A DNA stretch of 48,121 nt from Bryobacter aggregatus MPL3 (lineage in GTDB: Bacteria; Acidobacteriota; Terriglobia; Bryobacterales; Bryobacteraceae): positions 1 to 48,121 of the forward strand of contig NZ_JNIF01000002.1 of assembly GCF_000702445.1 (NCBI RefSeq). Reading direction: 5' to 3'. The notes beneath the pieces were generated by a model. It searched no databases, was not told where the DNA came from, and saw only the letters and a program-made list of their open reading frames with translations. Of the stretch, positions 41,176 to 48,121 are shown piece after piece. The translations under genes and the position numbers were made by a program. Positions within the stretch are counted from its first letter, which is position 1; each line of letters starts with the position of its first letter.

Positions 41176-42143
41176 GCAAAAGTCTTGTTGTTACAGCACA
41201 AGCATCTTCCAGTCCGGTTCTTGCACGCTCCACGCTATTTGCCGCTGACCCGGCCACCGCCAAGCGTGTCTTTGAATTCTTTACCGCGAACATCCACAAT
41301 CCAAACACCCGCCGCGCCTACGCGAAGGCGACAGCCCTCTTTGCGGCATGGTGCGAGAACTATGCTATCGGCCAGCTCCGGGAAGTACAGCCCATCCACA
41401 TCGCCGCCTACATCGAGCAGCTTGGAAAGAAGACTTCAAAGCCCACCGTCAAGCAGCACCTTGCCGCGCTGCGCATGCTCTTTGATTGGCTGGTGGTCGG
41501 TCAGATCATTTCTGGCAATCCGGCGCACGCCGTCCGCGGCCCGAAGCACAGCGTCAAAAAGGGCAAAACTTCTGTTCTCGCCCCCGAAGAGATGCGGCAG
41601 CTTCTCGATTCAATCGACACCACCACGCTGCTCGGGTTGCGCGATCGCGCCCTCATCGCGCTGATGGGTTTCAGCTTTGCCCGGGTCGGCGCGGCGATCA
41701 CGTTGAAGGTCGAAGACTATTACATCCAGAAGCGACGCGGTTGGCTTCGTTTGCAGGAAAAGGGCGGCAAGCAAACCGAGATCCCCTGCAACCACAATCT
41801 CGAGCAGTATCTCGACGAATGGCTCAGCGCCTCCGGACTCACCCAACACCCCAGCGCCCCGCTCTTCCCTTCCCTGCGCCACGGCAGGTTGGGCAAATTG
41901 AACGCGCTCTCCCAGCCGAATGTTCATGTCATGATCCAGCGCCGGGCGCTGGCCGCCGGCCTCCGGACCAAGATCAGCGCGCACAGCTTCCGCGCCACCG
42001 GCATCACCACTTATCTCCAGAACGGCGGCAAGCTTGAAATCGCGCAGCGCATGGCCGGTCATGAATCGGCCCGCACCACCGGACTCTACGACCGTCGAGA
42101 TGACACCGTCGCCCTCGATGAGGTGGAGCGGATCCTCTTCTAG
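41172..42143 (+). CDS. Tyrosine recombinase/integrase
   Basis: A 323-aa phage-type integrase. The N-terminal SAM-like core-binding domain runs to about residue 115 (NTRRAYAKATALFAAWC, HLAALRMLFDWLV). The catalytic domain carries R in FSFARVGAA near 178, K in QEKGGKQTE, H-x-x-R in SAHSFRATGITTYL near 278-281, H in MAGHESARTT and the tyrosine in LYDRRDD near 313. All catalytic residues appear present, so it may be active. It shares four bases with the AraC gene. No attachment sites could be defined with confidence. Confidence 0.9.
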   Translation: MSKSLVVTAQASSSPVLARSTLFAADPATAKRVFEFFTANIHNPNTRRAYAKATALFAAWCENYAIGQLREVQPIHIAAYIEQLGKKTSKPTVKQHLAALRMLFDWLVVGQIISGNPAHAVRGPKHSVKKGKTSVLAPEEMRQLLDSIDTTTLLGLRDRALIALMGFSFARVGAAITLKVEDYYIQKRRGWLRLQEKGGKQTEIPCNHNLEQYLDEWLSASGLTQHPSAPLFPSLRHGRLGKLNALSQPNVHVMIQRRALAAGLRTKISAHSFRATGITTYLQNGGKLEIAQRMAGHESARTTGLYDRRDDTVALDEVERILF

Positions 42144-42206
42144 CGCGCAGCAGAAAAACAGTCGCCTGCAGGTTGTTGTGATCGCCGCGCCTGCAACAGC
42201 ACACAC
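42144..42206 (-). pseudogene. Fragment of a GNAT C-terminus
   Basis: The minus strand reads RRGDHNNLQATVFLLRA, matching RRRGYLDCERYNDNPQATIF of the GNAT gene at 42758-43210 with an internal deletion. At DNA level GCAGAAAAACAGTCGCCTGC (from about 42151) differs by one base from the GNAT copy near 42793. It is directly next to the recombinase stop. Confidence 0.5.
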
Positions 42207-42288
42207 CCGATAGCCGCCATTTCGGGCAGGATTCCCAAATACCTGGACGCCGGACAGGTCTTATACACTGGAGGCCCAGGATCCGCCA

Positions 42289-42768
42289 ATGCGCCTCAAG
42301 ATCACGTTCCTTCTCGGAATTCTCAGCTCAGGACTCCTCCTGACTGGCCAACAAGCCGCCCCATCCGGTATCTTTACATCTGCTCAGGCCGAGGCAGGCC
42401 GCGTGGCATACGATCGCACTTGCGGCAAATGCCATACCAACACCTTGTTGGGCCGGAAAGGCGACAACGGCGAGCTTCCGCTCCTCAGCTCCCTGTCCGC
42501 CCCTTATCAGAAATTCATCGGCCCGCGTGGCTTGGTTCCTCCCCTGGCCGGCAAGAGCTTCCTCGACCGCTGGGGAGAGAAAACGGCAGCCGACCTGATT
42601 GCTCGCTTTCAGATCACCGCGGACGACCCATTCTTTCAGTTCGAGGACATGAAGGACGAAACCACCGTCAATATCACCGCATACGTCTTGCAGGTGAACG
42701 GCGCGATCGCCGGCCCCCAGCCCTTGACGAGAAAGACAAGCGCCGTCGTTCGTTCCGTCACTCGCTGA
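42289..42768 (+). CDS. Exported c-type cytochrome
   Basis: A 159-aa protein with a signal peptide (residues 1-21, RLKITFLLGILSSGLLLTG) and one haem-binding CGKCH motif at about residues 45-49. The region after it includes PPLAGKSFLDRWGEKTAADL, typical of class I monohaem cytochromes with a distal methionine (EDMKDETT). It would act in periplasmic electron transfer. GGAGG lies about twelve bases before the ATG. It stands alone between the recombinase and a convergent GNAT gene, with an 11-base overlap at the 3' end. Confidence 0.88.
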   Translation: MRLKITFLLGILSSGLLLTGQQAAPSGIFTSAQAEAGRVAYDRTCGKCHTNTLLGRKGDNGELPLLSSLSAPYQKFIGPRGLVPPLAGKSFLDRWGEKTAADLIARFQITADDPFFQFEDMKDETTVNITAYVLQVNGAIAGPQPLTRKTSAVVRSVTR

Positions 42769-43210
42769 TTCCGCCTGTCCCCAGCCGCTTGCGCAGAAAA
42801 ATAGTCGCCTGCGGATTGTCGTTGTAGCGTTCGCAATCGAGATAGCCGCGCCGGCGATAGAGCGCAATCGCAGCCTGAAGGCCATCGTGACTATCGAGAT
42901 AGAGCCACTCCAAGCCTTGCTCGCGGGCGAAGTCCTCAAGCGCCTGCATCAGTTGATCGGCAATGCCCCGCCCTCGCGCCGCTTCCTGCACATAGAGCCG
43001 CTTGCACTCCCCAGCTCGCAGCACCACACACCCCACAGCCTTGCCATCGAGCAGCGCAACCCAGACCCCATTCCCCGGCTCTCGAAACAGAGCTTCGGTC
43101 TGCGCCTCGCTATCGCGCTGTACCACCTGGATGGCGTCGTAATACTCTTCGAGCAGCTCGAGAAAGTCGGCTCCTGGACTCGACAGGCGTTCGATCTTGG
43201 TGTCGCTCAT
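42758..43210 (-). CDS. GNAT-family N-acetyltransferase
   Basis: A 150-aa GNAT. KAVGCVVLRAGECKRLYVQEAARGRGIADQLM carries the acetyl-CoA pyrophosphate loop (RGRGIA), read here as LYVQEAARGRGIADQL near residues 78-93. The end LYRRRGYLDCERYNDNP and ATIFLRK is the usual C-terminal strand. The substrate cannot be read. The ATG at 43210 begins the recognisable fold (MSDTKIERL); an in-frame ATG at 43234 lies within the repeat tract. An AGWCT tract lies directly upstream. Confidence 0.87.
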   Translation of the reverse strand: MSDTKIERLSSPGADFLELLEEYYDAIQVVQRDSEAQTEALFREPGNGVWVALLDGKAVGCVVLRAGECKRLYVQEAARGRGIADQLMQALEDFAREQGLEWLYLDSHDGLQAAIALYRRRGYLDCERYNDNPQATIFLRKRLGTGGISE

Positions 43211-43225
43211 GGTAGCGGGAAATAT

Positions 43226-43275
43226 AGACTCCATAGTCTATGCAGACTACACAGTATATGGAGTCTATTTAGAGT
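43226..43275. repeat. AGWCT tract 6 between GNAT and ilvD
   Basis: Six units in 9-bp phase: AGACT 43226, AGTCT 43235, AGACT 43244, AGTAT 43253, AGTCT 43262, AGAGT 43271. It fills the gap between the GNAT start and the ilvD stop, 39 kb from the nearest similar tract in the window. Confidence 0.75.
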
Positions 43276-43279
43276 CGTC

Positions 43280-45109
43280 TTAGATACTGCGGACCGCGCC
43301 CCGCGCTGCGCTGGTCGTCATGCTGGCGTAGGCGCGTAAGGCTCCGGTGATCTTGCGCGGACGGGGCTCGGCCGGATGCCAGCCTTCTTCATCGTGCTTC
43401 TGCCGACGAGCCGCCAGCACCGCATCGTCCACAGCCAGATGGATCTTCCGCTCCGGAATGTTGATCTCGATCACATCGCCCGTCTCGACCAGTCCGATCG
43501 CGCCACCTTCTGCCGCCTCAGGCGACACATGACCAATCGACAAGCCCGAAGAGCCGCCACTGAAGCGTCCATCGGTAATCAGCGCACAGGCCTTGCCGAG
43601 ACCCTTCGACTTCAGGTAGCTGGTCGGGTACAGCATCTCCTGCATGCCCGGTCCGCCACGAGGTCCTTCGTAGCGAATCACCACCACTTCGCCTTCCTTG
43701 ACGACGCCGTTCAAGATGCCCTCGACAGCTGCATCCTGCGATTCAAAGACACGAGCCGCTCCGGTGAACTTCAGAATGCTTTCGTCCACTCCGGCCGTCT
43801 TCACGATGCAGCCATCCTCGGCAATGTTCCCGTACAGCACGGCGATGCCGCCGTCTTGCGAGAAGGCATGTTCGGCGCTGCGGATCACACCCTTTTCCCG
43901 ATCGAGATCGAGGGCGGTATAGCGCTTGCTCTGCGAGAAGGCGGTCTGTGTCGGCACGCCACCCGGCGCGGCGCGGTACAACTCGTGCGTCTTCTCATCC
44001 GCAGTCCGCGACACATCCCAGCGCTCAAGCGCTTCCCCAAGGCTGCCCGCATGAATCGACTTCACATCCGTATGCAGCAGCTTCGCTTTGTCCAACTGCC
44101 CCAGAATCGCCATGATGCCACCGGCGCGGTGCACGTCCTCCATGTGAACGTCGCTCTTCGCTGGCGCCACCTTGCAGAGGACAGGAACACGGCGCGACAG
44201 ACGGTCAATGTCCGCCATTGTAAAGTCGACACCCGCCTCGTGTGCCGCGGCCAGCAGGTGCAGCACGGTGTTGGTGGAGCCACCCATCGCAATGTCCAGC
44301 GTCATCGCATTCTCAAACGCTTTGAAGGTCGCGATATTGCGCGGCAGTACGCTTGCGTCGTCTCCCTCGTAATACCTCTTGGCCAGACTCACGATCAGAT
44401 GACCAGCCTGCTTGAACAGACTTTCGCGATCACTATGCGTCGCCAGGACAGAACCGTTGCCGGGCAGAGACAGGCCCAGCGCTTCGGTCAGACAGTTCAT
44501 CGAATTCGCGGTAAACATCCCCGAGCAGGAACCGCAAGTGGGGCAAGCCGAACGCTCCACCGCGTTCACTTCCTCGTCGCTCACGGTATCGTTCGCGGCG
44601 ATCACCATCGCATCCACCAGATCGAGAGAAATCAGCTTGTCCTTGATCTGAATCTTCCCCGCTTCCATCGGTCCGCCGGACACAAAGACGGCAGGAACAT
44701 TCAGACGCAGCGCGGCCATCAGCATGCCGGGGGTGATCTTGTCGCAGTTGGAAATGCAGACGATCGCGTCGGCGCAATGCGCGTTCACCATGTACTCTAC
44801 GGAGTCGGCAATCAGCTCGCGGCTGGGCAGCGAGTACAGCATGCCGTCATGCCCCATCGCGATACCGTCATCGACGGCAATCGTATTGAATTCCTTGGCC
44901 ACACCGCCCGCTGCTTCAATCTCACGAGCCACCAATTGGCCCAGGTCTTTGAGGTGCACGTGACCCGGCACAAACTGAGTGAAGGAATTCACTACCGCAA
45001 TAATCGGCTTCTGGAAATCCCCTTCCTTCATTCCAGTCGCCCGCCACAGTGCGCGGGCACCCGCCATGTTGCGGCCTTCAGTTGTCGTTCTCGAACGGTA
45101 AGTTGGCAT
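43280..45109 (-). CDS. ilvD: Dihydroxy-acid dehydratase
   Basis: A 609-aa IlvD, catalysing the dehydration of 2,3-dihydroxy-3-methylvalerate and -isovalerate in isoleucine and valine synthesis. The Fe-S ligand cysteines lie in [11 protein letters not shown] and [14 protein letters not shown], followed by [14 protein letters not shown]. The C-terminal domain has [20 protein letters not shown]. The length is typical. The frame is open 62 codons further upstream, but those overlap the nuclease pseudogene; the ATG at 45109 has AGAAAGG two bases upstream and starts [19 protein letters not shown], as in the family. The large open frame on the opposite strand is a composition shadow. Confidence 0.96.
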   Translation of the reverse strand: MPTYRSRTTTEGRNMAGARALWRATGMKEGDFQKPIIAVVNSFTQFVPGHVHLKDLGQLVAREIEAAGGVAKEFNTIAVDDGIAMGHDGMLYSLPSRELIADSVEYMVNAHCADAIVCISNCDKITPGMLMAALRLNVPAVFVSGGPMEAGKIQIKDKLISLDLVDAMVIAANDTVSDEEVNAVERSACPTCGSCSGMFTANSMNCLTEALGLSLPGNGSVLATHSDRESLFKQAGHLIVSLAKRYYEGDDASVLPRNIATFKAFENAMTLDIAMGGSTNTVLHLLAAAHEAGVDFTMADIDRLSRRVPVLCKVAPAKSDVHMEDVHRAGGIMAILGQLDKAKLLHTDVKSIHAGSLGEALERWDVSRTADEKTHELYRAAPGGVPTQTAFSQSKRYTALDLDREKGVIRSAEHAFSQDGGIAVLYGNIAEDGCIVKTAGVDESILKFTGAARVFESQDAAVEGILNGVVKEGEVVVIRYEGPRGGPGMQEMLYPTSYLKSKGLGKACALITDGRFSGGSSGLSIGHVSPEAAEGGAIGLVETGDVIEINIPERKIHLAVDDAVLAARRQKHDEEGWHPAEPRPRKITGALRAYASMTTSAARGAVRSI

Positions 45110-45132
45110 GCCTTTCTGATTTTCCCACTGAC

Positions 45133-46160
45133 TCAGTCCCCCGTCCCCAATTCCGCTTCCAGTTCTTCGATTGTCGGCAGCGTACCGCGCAGGTCTTCGG
45201 GCAACTGTTCCATGTGTGTGAACCCGGCGATCCCCATCGGCGTCGTCGTCCCACGCAAGGCGTATTCCACCACCAGCTCGGTCTTCGACTTGCACAGGAT
45301 CAGCCCAATGCTCGGCTGGTCGCTCGGGTGCTTGATCAGATCATCCACCGCCGCCAGATAGAAGTTCATCTTGCCGGCATATTCGGGTTTGAATTCCCCG
45401 CCCTTCAACTCAATCACTACATAGCAGCGCAGCTTCAGGTGGTAGAACAGCAGATCGAGGCGATAGTCCTTGTCCGCCACAGCCAGCGGATACTGACGGC
45501 CGACAAAGGCGAAGCCCACGCCCAACTCGAGCAGAAACTTCTGGATGTGCTCCATCAGACCCGTCTCGACGTCGCGCTCGCGGGCTTCGGTCGAGAGCAT
45601 CAGGAAGTCGAAATTGTAGGGGTCCTTCAATAACTGCCGGCCAGATCCGATTGCGGGGCCGGCAGCGTACGCTCAAAGTTCGTGATCGCCTTCCCCTGCC
45701 GGTGGAAGAGCCCCTGTTCGATCTGCAGCACCAGGATGTTCCGGCTCCAGCCGTGTTCGATCGCGGCGTGGACATACCAGAGGCGTTCGGCCGGGTCCTT
45801 CACCTTGTTGACTAAGGTGCAATTGTGGAACCACGGTAATTGTGCAGCAGCTTGCTGCACAATTGACTCCTCGGGCCAGGCATCGGCGAAAGCCCTCATA
45901 TATTTGAGGTTCCGGGTGGAAAAACCCTGCATGTCGGGATAGTCGCGCAGCAAGTCTTTCGAGAGTTGCTCGATCACTTTGGCGCCCCAGCCCTGCTGTT
46001 CCTGACGCTTTAAGATCTCCCGCCCAATCCCCCAATACAAGAGCACCAGCTCGCGATTGACGGCCAGCGTCGCCCGGATCTGCGCCCCGGAAATGCGTTC
46101 CTTGATGCTCGCCAGCAGCGCAGCGTAAGTCTGTGTTTCTGGCTTCTGTTCGGACATCAA
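45133..46160 (-). pseudogene. YhcG/DUF1016-type nuclease gene broken by a frameshift
   Basis: The N-terminal part (46160 to 45627) encodes the DUF1016 N-domain (ELVLLYWGIGREILKRQEQ, GFSTRNLKYMRAFA) and ends after TLPAPQSDLA with GSY and stop. The C-terminal part (from about 45630) continues in another frame with LLKDPYNFDFL, EFLL-type helix, GVGFAFVGRQYPL, DLLFYHLKLRCYVVIELK: the PD-(D/E)xK nuclease core. In intact homologs these join directly (QSDLAxQLLKDPYNF). One missing base near 45636-45642 explains the break. It could be a real inactivation or a base error. Confidence 0.85.
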
Positions 46161-46163
46161 AGA

Positions 46164-47006
46164 CTAGGCTCGCAATCGATCCATAAAGGAAATATAGTCG
46201 GCCTTGGGCAGCTCAAAGAAGCACTCGGCGTAGCGGCATTCTCCCGGCGGCAATTGGCGCGAGCGGAAGGAGTTCAACCCGATCGTCGAGTTTGTATAAT
46301 CGAGCGCCTGGTTTGCAAAGACAAAGCGCTCGAGCATCTGCCGCTTGGTCTCGAGCACCTCGTCGATTGGCAGGGCGACATTGGCGATGCACAAGCCCCA
46401 CACCTCATAAGTCAGCACACGCACCGGCCACGGAATCTGCCGCAGCACCTCGGCCAGCAGCACGGCGGCAATGCGGTGCTCCGGATGCGCATCGAGCGGA
46501 AACGGCGACAGGATCGCATCGGCATGTTGTTCACGAATCAGCGCCACCAGCTGGGCAACAATCTGTTCTGAGGCGGCGCTCAAATCGGGATGATTGAGAA
46601 AGCGCGGCGGCGCAAGGCCAAGCACCGCTGCACAAGCCGTCGATTCTGCATTGCGCAAGGCCGACATCTGCGACCGGGTCATGCCCAGATCTTCATGCCC
46701 ACCTGCTCCGTCCTGTAACAAGACAATCCGCGCCTGCTTGCCGGCCCGCACCTGCAAAGCCAGCGCTCCGCCGCAGCCGATCGCCTCATCATCCTGATGC
46801 GGCGCCACCACCAATAGCGATTCGCCCAGCGGCGCTCGAATCGGAATCGATCGCACCACGCCCTGGAAGAAATCCGTCGCCGCCAGCAACAAGCGCGCCC
46901 GCTCCTCCAGTTGCCCCACCGAGGAATTGAAGATCAACTTCAGATCCTGCCGGCCATAGAGTTTTGGGTAGACAAGCCGGTACAACTGGCGGATGTACTG
47001 TCTCAT
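46164..47006 (-). CDS. PIG-L/LmbE-type deacetylase
   Basis: A 280-aa metal-dependent N-deacetylase of the PIG-L family, acting on GlcNAc-containing or related small molecules. The metal site is VVAPHQDDEAIGCGG near residues 67-81 (PHxDDE). SPFPLDAHPEHRIAA near 168-182 supplies the second histidine pair. The N-terminal 60 residues are basic and helical. It lies 24 bp after the CelD-type pseudogene and 3 bp before the nuclease pseudogene, all on the minus strand, so it may have belonged to a small operon for glycan or metabolite modification. Confidence 0.87.
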   Translation of the reverse strand: MRQYIRQLYRLVYPKLYGRQDLKLIFNSSVGQLEERARLLLAATDFFQGVVRSIPIRAPLGESLLVVAPHQDDEAIGCGGALALQVRAGKQARIVLLQDGAGGHEDLGMTRSQMSALRNAESTACAAVLGLAPPRFLNHPDLSAASEQIVAQLVALIREQHADAILSPFPLDAHPEHRIAAVLLAEVLRQIPWPVRVLTYEVWGLCIANVALPIDEVLETKRQMLERFVFANQALDYTNSTIGLNSFRSRQLPPGECRYAECFFELPKADYISFMDRLRA

Positions 47007-47030
47007 GTCGCTGGGGTTGCCGGAGGTTGG

Positions 47031-48121
47031 CTAGGAGTCTGATTCTGCCCACTCCGCCACTTCTGCCATTTTGCTTTCATCTTGGCCAGCGAAGGGGCTG
47101 CCCGGTCCGAAGCCAGGGCTTTCCGTCGAAAACCAAAAGTAAGCCGGCGACAGCGCAGAAGTGCTCGCGTGAATGGAACCACACGGCGCGTCTTCGGCGC
47201 CCATTTGCAGCTTATAACCCTCGGTTCCCAACAGGAAATCAAAGCCCTTCCAGCCCGCGGCATAGCCTTGTTCCATCAACATCGCGATGTGGATCTTTGC
47301 TCGGAGAATAGACCTGAAACTCGCGCCGGTAAGACGGACGATACCACTGCATCCACCCATCTGAGAAGAAACCAAAGTCAGATAGCTGACTACGACATCG
47401 CCACAGCGCAGCGTCGAAACAATGGAGTCCCTTATCGAAGAGATGCTGCAGATCGAATGGAAAAAAGCCCGGATCTTCGCATCTGAGAATACACCGGGAA
47501 ACCCCTGGTCCAGCCACTTCTGATCATGCACCGTGAAGAACTCTTCGAGAACCGGCCTAGCCTCTGCCCGCGCTCGCCGGTTGCCAGACCGAAACAGGGC
47601 CAATCTCTTCTAAGCGTTTCTTTTGCCTCCGAAAATCCTTACGGTGGCTGGAGGTCCAATTCTGTTCCAGCGCAGCATAGGATTCGCTCGCAAAAGGCAG
47701 ATAAGGAGCCTCTTCCGCCTCTTCATAGAAGGGCATTCCCTTCTTGTTCAGATATTGATACAGAATCGAAAGCGCAATATCGTCTTCCGGCAAGTTTGGC
47801 CACCAATGGACGCCACCCCCCAGGAGCTGAATCTGAGCGTCCCAAAGCGCAGGCAGCGCCTCTGCTGCTGCATCGGCGATCACGACAGGACACTGGTAGT
47901 CAGAAATACCGGGAGCGGGGGAGAGGCACGGGAAAAGAAGAAGCCTCGCGCATCCGTCCGCATTCGGATGACCGGAAGCAAACCCACCATTTCCCCATCC
48001 CGCCAGGCAGTCAATACGGCGATCTGATTCGGCGGATAAACATCAAGCCAGGCTTGAAACCAAGCGGGCGATGCGAAAACTCGGGAATAAGAAAGCTGCT
48101 CCAGGAGCTTGGACCAAGCCG
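47031..48121 (-). pseudogene. CelD/BcsL-type GNAT acyltransferase, frameshifted and cut by the window edge
   Basis: Three pieces in different frames read as one acyltransferase of the CelD (Acetyltransf_6) type. From the right edge: WFQAWLDVYPPNQIAVLTAW and EMVGLLPVIRMRTDARGF. Then ISDYQCPVVIADAAAEALP through NWTSSHRKDFRRQKKRLEEI. Then ARPVLEEFFTVHDQKWLDQG through GWKGFDFLLGTEGYKLQMG. Shifts are needed near 47925-47950 and 47565-47585. Intact homologs carry these segments in this order. The N-terminus lies outside the window. Confidence 0.8.

Noticed and set aside
42151-42825. Insertion-sequence ends or att sites flanking the cytochrome gene
   Set aside because: The two similar stretches are better explained as parts of GNAT C-terminal coding sequence; no transposase or target duplication was seen.
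43376-45361. 661-aa open frame opposite ilvD
   Set aside because: It is exactly antisense to a gene with clear IlvD motifs, has a His/Arg-rich composition and no recognisable fold.

Overview
The window looks like chromosome or large-replicon DNA of an acidobacterium of the Solibacter/Bryobacter kind. This is inferred from GC-rich coding, PEP-CTERM secreted proteins ending in PEPATLSLVG plus an RKR tail, many GTG/TTG starts, and a very large polysaccharide locus. No rRNA, tRNA or CRISPR array was seen. All family names come from motifs read by eye; no database search was possible.

Region 1 (1-7.8 kb) reads as a plasmid-like replication and partition module: a ParA-type ATPase and a small ribbon-helix-helix candidate partner, then on the other strand a DnaG-like short primase, a DnaB-like helicase, an iteron-bearing AT-rich gap (5.62-6.00 kb) and a 605-aa protein with a C-terminal XRE domain that I propose as the initiator. 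Between the two halves sits an array of four PEP-CTERM genes, two intact and two decayed. Short tracts with AGWCT every 9 bp border parA and recur elsewhere, including inside the primase gene and near 43.2 kb.

Region 2 (7.8-38.9 kb) is an exopolysaccharide locus of about 31 kb. It has an initiating polyprenyl-phosphate sugar transferase, three GT4 transferases, a Wzx-type flippase, a Wzy/ligase-type polymerase, a NodB deacetylase, an AsnB amidotransferase, an ATP-grasp ligase, a hexapeptide acyltransferase, two methyltransferases, and two secreted proteins of unknown function. It also holds two notable sub-cassettes. The first is FkbH-like protein + acyl carrier protein + VOC protein + GNAT, predicted to make and transfer a glyceryl group. 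The second is a tightly overlapped operon of GT39-like membrane transferase, HAD phosphatase/mutase, GlmU/MobA-like nucleotidyltransferase, a YvcK/CofD-like domain fused to a GT2 transferase, and a DPM1-like GT2. Together these could activate a sugar, load it on polyprenyl phosphate and transfer it outside the membrane.

Region 3 (38.9-48.1 kb) is mixed accessory and housekeeping DNA: a decayed antitoxin/Doc toxin module, a divergent SDR/AraC pair with a near-perfect operator palindrome, a tyrosine recombinase overlapping the AraC gene, a c-type cytochrome, a GNAT, ilvD, a frameshifted YhcG/DUF1016 nuclease, a PIG-L deacetylase and a frameshifted CelD-type acyltransferase running off the right edge.
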